A stretch of DNA of 11,919 nt, taken from positions 1 to 11,919 of the forward strand of contig CAZHMM010000117.1 in the NCBI GenBank assembly GCA_964533585.1. Direction: 5' to 3'. Made by a program: the position numbers and the translations under genes. Of the stretch, positions 1 through 6,125 are shown piece after piece. The DNA comes from Elioraea sp964533585. GTDB lineage: Bacteria > Pseudomonadota > Alphaproteobacteria > Acetobacterales > Acetobacteraceae. Numbering within the stretch: the first letter of the stretch is position 1; each line of letters starts with the position of its first letter. The notes below the pieces were generated by a model. It saw only the letters and a list, made by a program, of their open reading frames with translations, was not told where the DNA came from and ran no database searches.

Positions 1-458
1 TCCGCGCCGCGCTCGACGCCTGCATCGGCCGCGAGGCCCGGCCGGCGTCGGTGGCGCGGCGCCAGGGCCGCGTGCTCGTGGCGGAGGACAACGGCGTCAG
101 CCGCACGCTGTTGCAGCGGCTGCTGGAGCGGGCCGGCTGGCAGGTGACGATGGCGGAGGACGGCGCGCGCGCGCTGCACGCGGCGGCGCAGGACGGCCCG
201 TTCGACGTCGTGCTGATGGACGTGCAGATGCCGGTGATGGACGGGATTGCGGCGACACAGGCGATCCGCGGCCTCGGCGGTGCAGCCGGGCAGGTGCCGA
301 TCGTCGCGGTGACCGCCTTTGCCCTGCCCTCCGACCGCGACCGCTGCCTGGGCGCCGGGATGGACGGGTTCCTGACCAAGCCGGTCGATGCGGATGCGCT
401 GTTTGCGCTGCTGGAACGGCTGACGGGCGTGCCGGCGCCCGCCGCTGCGCCGCGATGA
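1..458 (+). CDS. Hybrid sensor histidine kinase, C-terminal receiver domain (5' end outside window)
   Basis: The reading frame is open from the left edge (codons from position 3) to a TGA at 456-458, so the gene begins outside the window. Counting from the GTG at 51 as residue 1, a complete CheY-like receiver domain is visible: the acidic pair in VLVAEDN (E12, D13), the phospho-acceptor Asp57 in VLMDVQMPVMDG, Thr88 in AVTAF and Lys110 in LTKPVD. The domain would accept phosphate from a kinase core in a phosphorelay. The in-frame residues before it (RAALDACIG, then an Arg/Pro/Ala-rich linker) resemble the end of a preceding receiver or kinase module. There is no Shine-Dalgarno-like sequence before the GTG, so a stand-alone response regulator is less likely than the tail of a hybrid kinase, possibly one with two receivers. 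There is no output domain; the protein ends in a short Pro/Ala tail. It faces the transporter cluster tail to tail, so a regulatory link cannot be inferred from the layout. Confidence 0.85.
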   Translation, partial: RAALDACIGREARPASVARRQGRVLVAEDNGVSRTLLQRLLERAGWQVTMAEDGARALHAAAQDGPFDVVLMDVQMPVMDGIAATQAIRGLGGAAGQVPIVAVTAFALPSDRDRCLGAGMDGFLTKPVDADALFALLERLTGVPAPAAAPR

Positions 459-1547
459 TCAGCCGCGCCGCGGCACGGCGCGGCCGGTCGCCGGATCGAA
501 CAGATGCAGCTTGGCCGGCTCGAATGCCACGGCCGCCGCGGCGTTCAGCTCGGCGCGGATCTCGCTCTTCACCTCGGCGGTGATGCGGAGCTTTGGCGCG
601 ATCTCGACCTCGATCAGGCGCTCCGAGCCGATCAGCTCGGTCATCCACACCGTGCCCGGAATCGCGTGCGGATCGTCGGGCGCGGCGATGCGGACGTCCT
701 GCGGGCGGATGCCAAGCACGAGGTGGTGTGGCGCGGCGGCAAGATCGAACTGCGGGGGCGCGGGAACGGTCCGGCCGGCGAGGCGCAGCGCCGGTGCGCC
801 GGCGGCGCTCTCGACCTCGACCTCGGCGAAGTTCATCGGCGGGCTGCCGATGAAGCCGGCGACGAATAGGTTGGCGGGACGGTCATAGACCTCCTCCGGC
901 GTCGCGTATTGCTGCACGATCCCCTGATCCATCACCGCGACGAGATCCGACATCGTCATCGCCTCGAGCTGGTCGTGGGTGACGTAGATCGAGGTCGTTT
1001 CGAGATCCAGGTGGAAGCGCTTGAGCTCGCCCCGCATGGTCGCGCGCAGCTTGGCGTCGAGATTCGAGAGCGGCTCGTCCATCAGGAAGATGTCCGGCCT
1101 GCGCGCCATCGCCCGGCCGAGGGCGACACGCTGGCGCTGACCGCCCGACAGTGCCCGCGGCTTGCGCGCGAGCAGATGCGCGATCTCAAGGACGCGGGCG
1201 ACGACGCCGACCTTCTCGCCCCGTTCAGCCCGCGGCACACCGCGCACCTTCAGCCCGTAGCCGATATTCGCCGCCACATCCATGGTCGGGTAGAGCGCGT
1301 AGGACTGGAACACCATGGCGATGTTGCGATCGCCCGGCGTGAGGTGATCGACGCGCGTCTCACCGAAGAAGATCTGCCCTTCGGAGGCGCGTTCGAGCCC
1401 GGCGATCAGGCGCAGCAGCGTCGTCTTGCCGCAGCCCGACGGGCCGAGCAGGGTGACGAACTTGCGTTCGGGGAAGGTGAGGTCGAGCGACTTCAGCACC
1501 AGGTTCGAGCCGAAGGATTTCGAGAGGCGTTCGAGCCGGACATCCAT
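459..1547 (-). CDS. ABC importer ATP-binding subunit, MalK/UgpC type
   Basis: This 362-residue cytoplasmic ATPase should energise the importer formed with the two permeases directly upstream. Visible motifs are Walker A GPSGCGKTT at 35-43, the Q-loop VFQSYALYP (Q81), signature LSGGQRQRV from 133, Walker B IFLMDE at 153-158, D-loop LSNLDAKLR and switch histidine H191 in VTHDQLEAM. The C-terminal third, about 235-362, fits the TOBE/OB-fold regulatory region of MalK-like ATPases (GIRPQDVRI), and the total length is normal for that class. The ATG at 1547 was chosen because the ABC fold begins immediately (MDVRLERLSKSFG). It lies 5 bp after the preceding permease stop, with GAAGGG about 9 nt upstream. 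The frame stays open much further upstream, but that extension runs antiframe through the permease gene and is not real. MalK-type ATPases serve sugar, polyol, glycerol-3-phosphate and related importers; the substrate cannot be read from this subunit. It is the last gene of the minus-strand run. Confidence 0.95.
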   Translation of the reverse strand: MDVRLERLSKSFGSNLVLKSLDLTFPERKFVTLLGPSGCGKTTLLRLIAGLERASEGQIFFGETRVDHLTPGDRNIAMVFQSYALYPTMDVAANIGYGLKVRGVPRAERGEKVGVVARVLEIAHLLARKPRALSGGQRQRVALGRAMARRPDIFLMDEPLSNLDAKLRATMRGELKRFHLDLETTSIYVTHDQLEAMTMSDLVAVMDQGIVQQYATPEEVYDRPANLFVAGFIGSPPMNFAEVEVESAAGAPALRLAGRTVPAPPQFDLAAAPHHLVLGIRPQDVRIAAPDDPHAIPGTVWMTELIGSERLIEVEIAPKLRITAEVKSEIRAELNAAAAVAFEPAKLHLFDPATGRAVPRRG

Positions 1548-1552
1548 CGCAG

Positions 1553-2440
1553 TCAGCCCTTCACCGCGCCGGCGCCGAAGCCGGCGACCAGATGCCGCTG
1601 CAGGGCCATGAACAGCAGCGCCATCGGCACCGTCATCAGCACCGAGGAGGCCATCATCAGCCCCCAGTCCACATGCGTCCCGTCGAAGAAGTGCATCACG
1701 CCGACCGTCAGCGGCAGGTTCTCCATCGCGTTCATGAACACCCGGCCGAACAGGTAGTCGTTCCAGGAGACGATCAGGGTGAAGATCGCCGCGGCGACGA
1801 TGCCGGGCCAGGCGGTCGGCAGCACGATCTCCCAGAAGACGCGGAGCCGCGAGGCCCCGTCCACCAGCGCCGCCTCCTCGATCTCGATCGGCACGCCGCG
1901 GAAGAACGCCCACATCAGCCACATGCAGAACGGCAGGGTGATGCAGACATAGCCGAGGATGAGCGACAGCAGCGTGTCGGTCAGGCGCAGCTCGACCATC
2001 ACCAGGAACATCGGGAAGACGAAGATGATCGAGGGCACCATGTAGCCGATCAACGCGAGATACGGCACCGAGCGCTGGCCCGGGAAGCGGAAGCGCGTGA
2101 GCGAATAGGCCGCGAGGGTCGAGACCACCGTGCTGATGATCGTGGTGCCGGTCGTGACGATCACCGAGTTGAGGAACCAGTCGAGGAAGAACGCCGAAGG
2201 CGGGACCGCCGTGCCGGAAGCGGCGCCGGCCTGGAAATAGGCGTCCCTGCCCTCCAGCAGCGCTCGGTAGTTCTCGAGTGTCCAGGTCTGCGGCCACAGC
2301 GTGGGCGGCCAGAGGAAGATCTCCTCCTTGGGCTTCACCGAGGTGAAGAACGCCCAGATCAGCGGGAAGCAGACGAGGAACGTCACCGCGGCGAGCAGTG
2401 CGTAGAGGGCGATGCGGCCCGCGACTTCCCGCGCGCTCAT
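1553..2440 (-). CDS. ABC importer inner-membrane permease, MalG/UgpE type
   Basis: This 295-residue integral membrane protein is the second half of the translocation pore of a carbohydrate-type (CUT1-like) ABC importer. It has an N-terminal membrane segment at about 11-32 and several further hydrophobic segments consistent with six helices. The cytoplasmic EAA loop that docks on the ATPase is seen at about 188-209 (EEAALVDGASRLRVFWEIVLP), followed by the family-typical SWNDYLFG. The ATG at 2440 overlaps the stop of the upstream permease by 4 bp (ATGA), which indicates translational coupling. GAGGAG lies 8 nt before it, inside the upstream gene. A somewhat longer periplasmic stretch between about 60 and 90 (DAYFQAGAASGTAVPPSA) lies after the first helix. 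The substrate is unknown; sugars, polyols or other small polar solutes are typical of the family. Confidence 0.94.
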   Translation of the reverse strand: MSAREVAGRIALYALLAAVTFLVCFPLIWAFFTSVKPKEEIFLWPPTLWPQTWTLENYRALLEGRDAYFQAGAASGTAVPPSAFFLDWFLNSVIVTTGTTIISTVVSTLAAYSLTRFRFPGQRSVPYLALIGYMVPSIIFVFPMFLVMVELRLTDTLLSLILGYVCITLPFCMWLMWAFFRGVPIEIEEAALVDGASRLRVFWEIVLPTAWPGIVAAAIFTLIVSWNDYLFGRVFMNAMENLPLTVGVMHFFDGTHVDWGLMMASSVLMTVPMALLFMALQRHLVAGFGAGAVKG

Positions 2441-3342
2441 GCCGGCTTCTCCTCGCGCCCGAAGCCCGAGACGCGCACATAGACGATCGTGCCGGCGAGC
2501 AGCAGCGCGATCATGATCACGCCGGTGGCGGCGGCGACGCCGAGCCGCAGATTCGCCATTCCCTCCTCGAACGCATAGACCGCGAGGTTGAAGGTCGAGG
2601 TGCCTGGGCCGCCGCGGGTGAGCAGGTAGATCTCCTCGAACTTGTTGAAGGTCCAGATCGTGCGGAACACGATCACCACCACCAGCACCTCCTTCAGCAG
2701 CGGCAGGGTGATATCGAGGAAGCGTCGCATCGCCCCCGCGCCGTCCACCTTGGCCGCATCGTAGAGCTCGGTCGGGATGGTCTGCAGCCGGGCGAGCACG
2801 CAGATGATCACGAAGGGCGTGTACTTCCACACGTTGAGCAGGATCGCGGACGCCATCGCCATGTCGGGGGTGGCCAGCCAGGCGATGTTCTCCGAGATCA
2901 CGCCGAGGCGCAGCAGCGCATGGTTCACGATCCCGATCTCGGAGTTGAAGATCCAGCGCCAATTGAGGGCGATCACCACGGTCGGCACGATGTAGGGGAA
3001 CAGCAGCAGGCCGCGGAACACGGCGATGCCGGGCAGGGCGGTGTGCAGCAGCATCGCGAGCCCCACGCCGAACACCGTCTGGAACAGGATCGACCAGCCG
3101 GTCCAGACCAGCGCCTGATGGAAGCTCTCCCAGAACAGCGGGTCGTCGAGGATGCGGTCGAAATTGTCGAGCCCGACCCAGAACAGGTCATCCGGGCGCA
3201 GCGGGTTGTACTGATAGAAGGCGAGCCGGATCGCCTCCGCCACCGGCCAGACGATGAAGGTGGCGGCGGTGATGAGAAACGGCAGCATGAACAGGATGCC
3301 GACCTGACGGTCGGACAGGCGGAACCGCATCGTGCGAAACAC
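2437..3342 (-). CDS. ABC importer inner-membrane permease, MalF/UgpA type
   Basis: This protein of about 300 residues is the first pore subunit of the ABC importer. The first membrane helix (about 15-38, ILFMLPFLITAATFIVWP) follows the short basic N-terminus RFRLSDRQ, and about six hydrophobic segments are visible. The EAA loop that contacts the ATPase lies at about 192-214 (ELYDAAKVDGAGAMRRFLD, then ITLP). The start is uncertain. A GTG at 3342 gives 301 residues and sits directly beside the strong hairpin at 3344-3372. An ATG at 3330 gives 297 residues and also leaves the family core intact. Neither has a convincing Shine-Dalgarno sequence, which is unusual beside the clear ribosome sites of its neighbours. 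The gene follows the binding-protein gene after 36 bp and overlaps the next permease by 4 bp, the usual binding protein-permease-permease-ATPase order. Confidence 0.93.
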   Translation of the reverse strand: MFRTMRFRLSDRQVGILFMLPFLITAATFIVWPVAEAIRLAFYQYNPLRPDDLFWVGLDNFDRILDDPLFWESFHQALVWTGWSILFQTVFGVGLAMLLHTALPGIAVFRGLLLFPYIVPTVVIALNWRWIFNSEIGIVNHALLRLGVISENIAWLATPDMAMASAILLNVWKYTPFVIICVLARLQTIPTELYDAAKVDGAGAMRRFLDITLPLLKEVLVVVIVFRTIWTFNKFEEIYLLTRGGPGTSTFNLAVYAFEEGMANLRLGVAAATGVIMIALLLAGTIVYVRVSGFGREEKPA

Positions 3343-3343
3343 C

Positions 3344-3372
3344 AGCGGGGGCGGAACGCGTCCGCCCCCGCT
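3344..3372 (-). promoter_or_regulatory. Strong intercistronic hairpin between ABC binding-protein and permease genes
   Basis: A perfect 12-bp inverted repeat (arms 3344-3355 and 3361-3372, plus-strand left arm agcgggggcgga) flanks a 5-nt loop. In the minus-strand mRNA it begins 6 nt after the binding-protein stop codon and ends just before the permease start. No U-tract follows, so it is not a canonical intrinsic terminator. Hairpins at this place in binding-protein-dependent importer operons are known to block 3' exonuclease decay or cause partial termination, which raises binding-protein yield over permease yield. That role here is inferred. Confidence 0.75.
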
Positions 3373-3378
3373 CCCCCC

Positions 3379-4749
3379 TCAGCCGGCGAGCAGGCGCTGA
3401 TTGTCGCGCCGGATTGATTCGAACTGGCGATGGCCCCACTCGACCGCCGCCTTGGGCGTCTCGTTGTTCAGGATCATCCGCTGCACCGCCTGCGCCCAGA
3501 CGGAGCGGCCATGCGCGAAGCCGGCGAGCGGGTTGACGCCCTTCTTCAGTTCGAGCCCGGTATTGCAGGCATGCGGCACCGACTGCTCGAAGATCACGTC
3601 GAGGCTGCGCTTCTTCGACTGGTAGAACGGATGCGCGAGCATCGCGGGCGCGCTCGCGACGTCCTTGAACACCGGGCCGACATTCGGCATCAGGCTCTGG
3701 CTGTAGCGCACCATCCAATCGACGCTGTTCGACACGTAGGCGACCGCCTCCTTGGTCTCACGGATGAACGGGTTGTCGCGGCGTGGAATGATCCAGCCGT
3801 TGATGTCGGTCCAGGACCAGCGGCCACCGGTACGCGGATGGGCCGGGTTCAGGTAGTACTCCATGTGCTGGAAGATGGCCGGCGCCTCCTCGGCCGCGCG
3901 GCCCATGGTGCGGCCCCAATAGGCCGACATGCCGGTACGCCCCGTGACGTGCTGGTCGACGACCTGGAGGAAGCTGAACTCCACCGCCGCGCGCGGCATA
4001 TAGGCGTTGATGCGCTTGATGAACTCGAACGCCTCGACGGTCGCGGCGCTGTCGAACACCGTCTTGAACCCGTCGGCCGGGTCCCATGTCATGCCGCCGG
4101 CCTGCCAGATCAGCTGGGTGATGTGGTAATCGGCGCAGAGATTGCGCCCGAGCGCCATGGTGTAGCCCGCCATGCCTGACTTCTTCTCGGCAATCGTCTT
4201 GGCCGCGTCGGCGAACCGGTCCCAGTTCCACTCGGCCGGATTGCCGAGGCCGAGCTCGTTGATGATGTCCTGCTGCACCACGAGCAGGCAGGGCTGGTGG
4301 TGGACCGGTACCGCGTAATTCGTGCCCTTCCAGCCGCCGAACTCCTCCAGCGTGAACCCGTCCACCAGCCGCTCCTTGGCGCGGATCGCGGTGTTCACGT
4401 CATCGACCGGCTCGAGCAGCCCTTCGGCCGCGAGCTGATAGGCGATCGGGCTTTCCACGCTGATCAGTGCGGGCGGGCGGCGCGCGGCGAGATCGGTGGT
4501 CAGCTTGACGGTCACGCCGTCCCACGGAATCTGCTCGACCTCGAAGCGGATATTGGCGTTGTTGCGCTGCGCCCACTCGTTCATGCCCTGCACGAATACG
4601 CCGCCATAGGGGCCGGGCTCGCCCCAGACGCGGGCGACGCGCGGCGCGCCCTGCGCGATCGCGGGTGCGGCGAGGCCGGCGGCGAGCGCGGCGCCGCCCG
4701 CGCCTTGCAGCAGGCGGCGGCGGGTCGCGGACAGACGTGATGCGGTCAT
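3379..4749 (-). CDS. ABC importer periplasmic solute-binding protein, family 1 (extracellular)
   Basis: This 456-residue secreted receptor should capture the solute and deliver it to the two permeases encoded next. The N-terminus is a twin-arginine-like leader: RRRLLQGAGG at 10-19, an Ala/Gly/Leu-rich hydrophobic stretch and a probable cleavage after AIA at about residue 32. That implies export in folded form by the Tat route. The mature part has the size and layout of family 1 (MalE/UgpB-like) proteins, with aromatic-rich stretches typical of ligand clefts (WGEPGPYGG, YAVPVHHQPC, DINGWIIP). Sequence alone does not tell me the ligand. The ATG at 4749 is well supported: AGGAGG sits 5 nt upstream and the leader starts directly. 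The gene lies 39 bp after the HisD-like gene and is followed by the strong hairpin at 3344-3372, which suits a component needed in excess. Confidence 0.93.
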   Translation of the reverse strand: MTASRLSATRRRLLQGAGGAALAAGLAAPAIAQGAPRVARVWGEPGPYGGVFVQGMNEWAQRNNANIRFEVEQIPWDGVTVKLTTDLAARRPPALISVESPIAYQLAAEGLLEPVDDVNTAIRAKERLVDGFTLEEFGGWKGTNYAVPVHHQPCLLVVQQDIINELGLGNPAEWNWDRFADAAKTIAEKKSGMAGYTMALGRNLCADYHITQLIWQAGGMTWDPADGFKTVFDSAATVEAFEFIKRINAYMPRAAVEFSFLQVVDQHVTGRTGMSAYWGRTMGRAAEEAPAIFQHMEYYLNPAHPRTGGRWSWTDINGWIIPRRDNPFIRETKEAVAYVSNSVDWMVRYSQSLMPNVGPVFKDVASAPAMLAHPFYQSKKRSLDVIFEQSVPHACNTGLELKKGVNPLAGFAHGRSVWAQAVQRMILNNETPKAAVEWGHRQFESIRRDNQRLLAG

Positions 4750-4754
4750 GGTTT

Positions 4755-4760
4755 CCTCCT
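4755..4760 (-). promoter_or_regulatory. Strong ribosome binding site for the ABC binding-protein gene
   Basis: The minus strand reads AGGAGG, followed by AAACC and the ATG at 4749. This is the best Shine-Dalgarno match I noticed among the starts in the window. It fixes the start codon and suggests high translation of the binding protein. Confidence 0.8.
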
Positions 4761-4766
4761 CGATCG

Positions 4767-4780
4767 CGGGCTCTGGCCCG
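4767..4780 (-). promoter_or_regulatory. Short GC hairpin between HisD-like and binding-protein genes
   Basis: A 5-bp G+C-only stem (cgggc/gcccg) with a 4-nt loop lies in the 39-bp gap, just upstream of the AGGAGG ribosome site. It has no U-tract. At this base composition a stem this short could be chance; it is listed because it occupies the same kind of position as the longer intercistronic hairpins. Confidence 0.35.
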
Positions 4781-4788
4781 TCGTTGCG

Positions 4789-6072
4789 TTACGCATTCTT
4801 CGGCGCGTAGCGGGCAAAGCGCACATCCGCCGTCTTCTCGTGCGCCAACATCCCCTCTTCGTGGCAGATCCGCCCCATGATCGGCGCAATCCGGCGCGAG
4901 GCATCGTCGGTGAGGCGCTGCCACGTCACGGTCTTGATGAACTTGCCGACCCAGAGCCCGCCCGTATAGCGCGCCGCCCGCCCGGTCGGCAGGGTGTGGT
5001 TGGTGCCCACACCCTTGTCGCCATAGGCCACTGTGGACTGCTCGCCGACGAACAGGCTGCCGTAGTTCCTCAGGTTCGCGAGATACCAGTCGTCGCACGC
5101 GGTCTGCACTTCCAGGTGCTCGGGCGCGTACTCGTCCGAGACCGCGACCGCCTCCTCGTCGCTGTCCACGACGATCACCTCGCCGAGCGCCTCCCACGCC
5201 TTGCCGGCGATGGCCGCGGTCGGCAGCGTCTTCAGTTGCAGCGCGATCTCGCCCAACACCTGCTCGCCGAAGCGGCGCGAGGTGGTGATCAGCCAAGCCG
5301 GGCTGTCGGGCCCATGCTCGGCCTGGCCGAGCAGGTCGGTCGCGACCAGGGCCGGATCGGCGGTCTCGTCGGCGATCACCAGGATCTCGGTCGGGCCGGC
5401 GAGCAGGTCGATGCCGACCGTGCCGAAGAGCTGCCGTTTCGCCTCGGCGACGAACGCGTTGCCGGGGCCGGTGATGAGGTCGCGCGCCGTCATGCCGACG
5501 CAGCCATGGGCCATCGAGGCGAGCGCCTGCACGCCGCCGATGCAGTAGATCTCGTCCGCGCCGGACTTGTGCAGCGCATAGAGCGTCTGCGGATAGATGC
5601 CCTCCGCGTCGCGCGGCGGGGCAGCACCGATGATGTGGCCGACGCCGGCGACCTTCGCGGTCGCGACCGACATGATCGCGGCCGAGATCAGCGGGTACTT
5701 GCCGCCGGGGATGTAGCAGCCGACCTTCGCCACCGGGATCAGCTTCTGGCCGAGCGTGATGCCAGGTTCGATCTCGGTCTCGAACTCCTGCATCGACTCC
5801 CGCTGCGCCTGCGCGAAGCCCGTCACCCGCGCATGGGCATAGGCGAAGTCGTCCTTGAAGGTCTCGGGCAGGGCGCGCGCAACGGCATGGATGGTGTCGT
5901 CGGAGACGCGGAACGTCCTGCTCTCCCACCTGTCGAACTGGCGCGCGTAGCGGGCGACGGCATCGTCGCGGTTGGCGGCGATGTCGTCGAGGATCTCGCG
6001 CACCCGGTCCTCGAGCGCGCGCCGATCGGCCGGTGTGCGCGGTTCGGCCCGCTTCAGGTAACTGCGCGCCAC
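4789..6072 (-). CDS. hisD: Histidinol dehydrogenase-family zinc, NAD-dependent dehydrogenase (probably catabolic paralogue)
   Basis: This 427-residue protein covers the full histidinol dehydrogenase fold. The residues known from E. coli HisD are recognisable: zinc ligands Q250 and H253 in QAEHGPDS, D352 in GDKGVGTNH and H411 in EGMLAH; catalytic pair E318/H319 in YAPEHLE; and substrate-side H359 and E406. The family oxidises an amino alcohol to an acid in two NAD-dependent steps in the cytoplasm. I doubt a biosynthetic role. No other his gene is nearby and the gene sits between a hydantoinase and an ABC importer. The region after the GTNH motif (TLPTGRAARYTGGLWVGKF) also differs from the biosynthetic form (YGYARTYSGLSVDDF type). 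As I recall it, that form occurs in HpsN-like sulfopropanediol dehydrogenases and other catabolic HisD paralogues. The start is a GTG at 6072 with GGGGAG 7 nt upstream. The gene is separated from the hydantoinase gene by 53 bp containing a hairpin. It is confidently in the family, but its substrate is unknown. Confidence 0.88.
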   Translation of the reverse strand: MARSYLKRAEPRTPADRRALEDRVREILDDIAANRDDAVARYARQFDRWESRTFRVSDDTIHAVARALPETFKDDFAYAHARVTGFAQAQRESMQEFETEIEPGITLGQKLIPVAKVGCYIPGGKYPLISAAIMSVATAKVAGVGHIIGAAPPRDAEGIYPQTLYALHKSGADEIYCIGGVQALASMAHGCVGMTARDLITGPGNAFVAEAKRQLFGTVGIDLLAGPTEILVIADETADPALVATDLLGQAEHGPDSPAWLITTSRRFGEQVLGEIALQLKTLPTAAIAGKAWEALGEVIVVDSDEEAVAVSDEYAPEHLEVQTACDDWYLANLRNYGSLFVGEQSTVAYGDKGVGTNHTLPTGRAARYTGGLWVGKFIKTVTWQRLTDDASRRIAPIMGRICHEEGMLAHEKTADVRFARYAPKNA

Positions 6073-6090
6073 GATGTCTCTCCCCTTCGT

Positions 6091-6120
6091 CCGGCGCGAA
6101 GCCTAGGGACGGCGCGCCGG
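6091..6120 (-). promoter_or_regulatory. Intercistronic hairpin between hydantoinase and HisD-like genes
   Basis: A perfect 8-bp stem (arms ccggcgcg 6091-6098 and cgcgccgg 6113-6120) encloses a 14-nt loop carrying CCTAGG. In the mRNA it starts 5 nt after the hydantoinase stop codon and ends 18 nt before the GTG of the next gene, just ahead of its ribosome site. No U-tract follows. It may act as an RNA-decay barrier or weak attenuator; this is inference. Confidence 0.5.
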
Positions 6121-6125
6121 TTGCG

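Noticed and set aside
51..458. Stand-alone response regulator starting at GTG 51
   Set aside because: The frame remains open to the window edge with a kinase-like linker and there is no ribosome site at the GTG. A partial hybrid kinase explains it better, although this cannot be proven inside the window.
1548..2480. In-frame N-terminal extension of the ATPase (would give 673 residues, a permease-ATPase fusion)
   Set aside because: The extension is a shifted frame of the permease gene and yields Arg/His/Asp-rich sequence without membrane helices. The ABC fold starts exactly at the ATG at 1547.
3344..3372. Classical Rho-independent terminator
   Set aside because: The stem is strong but the following mRNA is GGUGUUUCGC, not a U-tract, and the operon clearly continues into the permease genes. 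It is treated as a decay barrier or attenuator instead.
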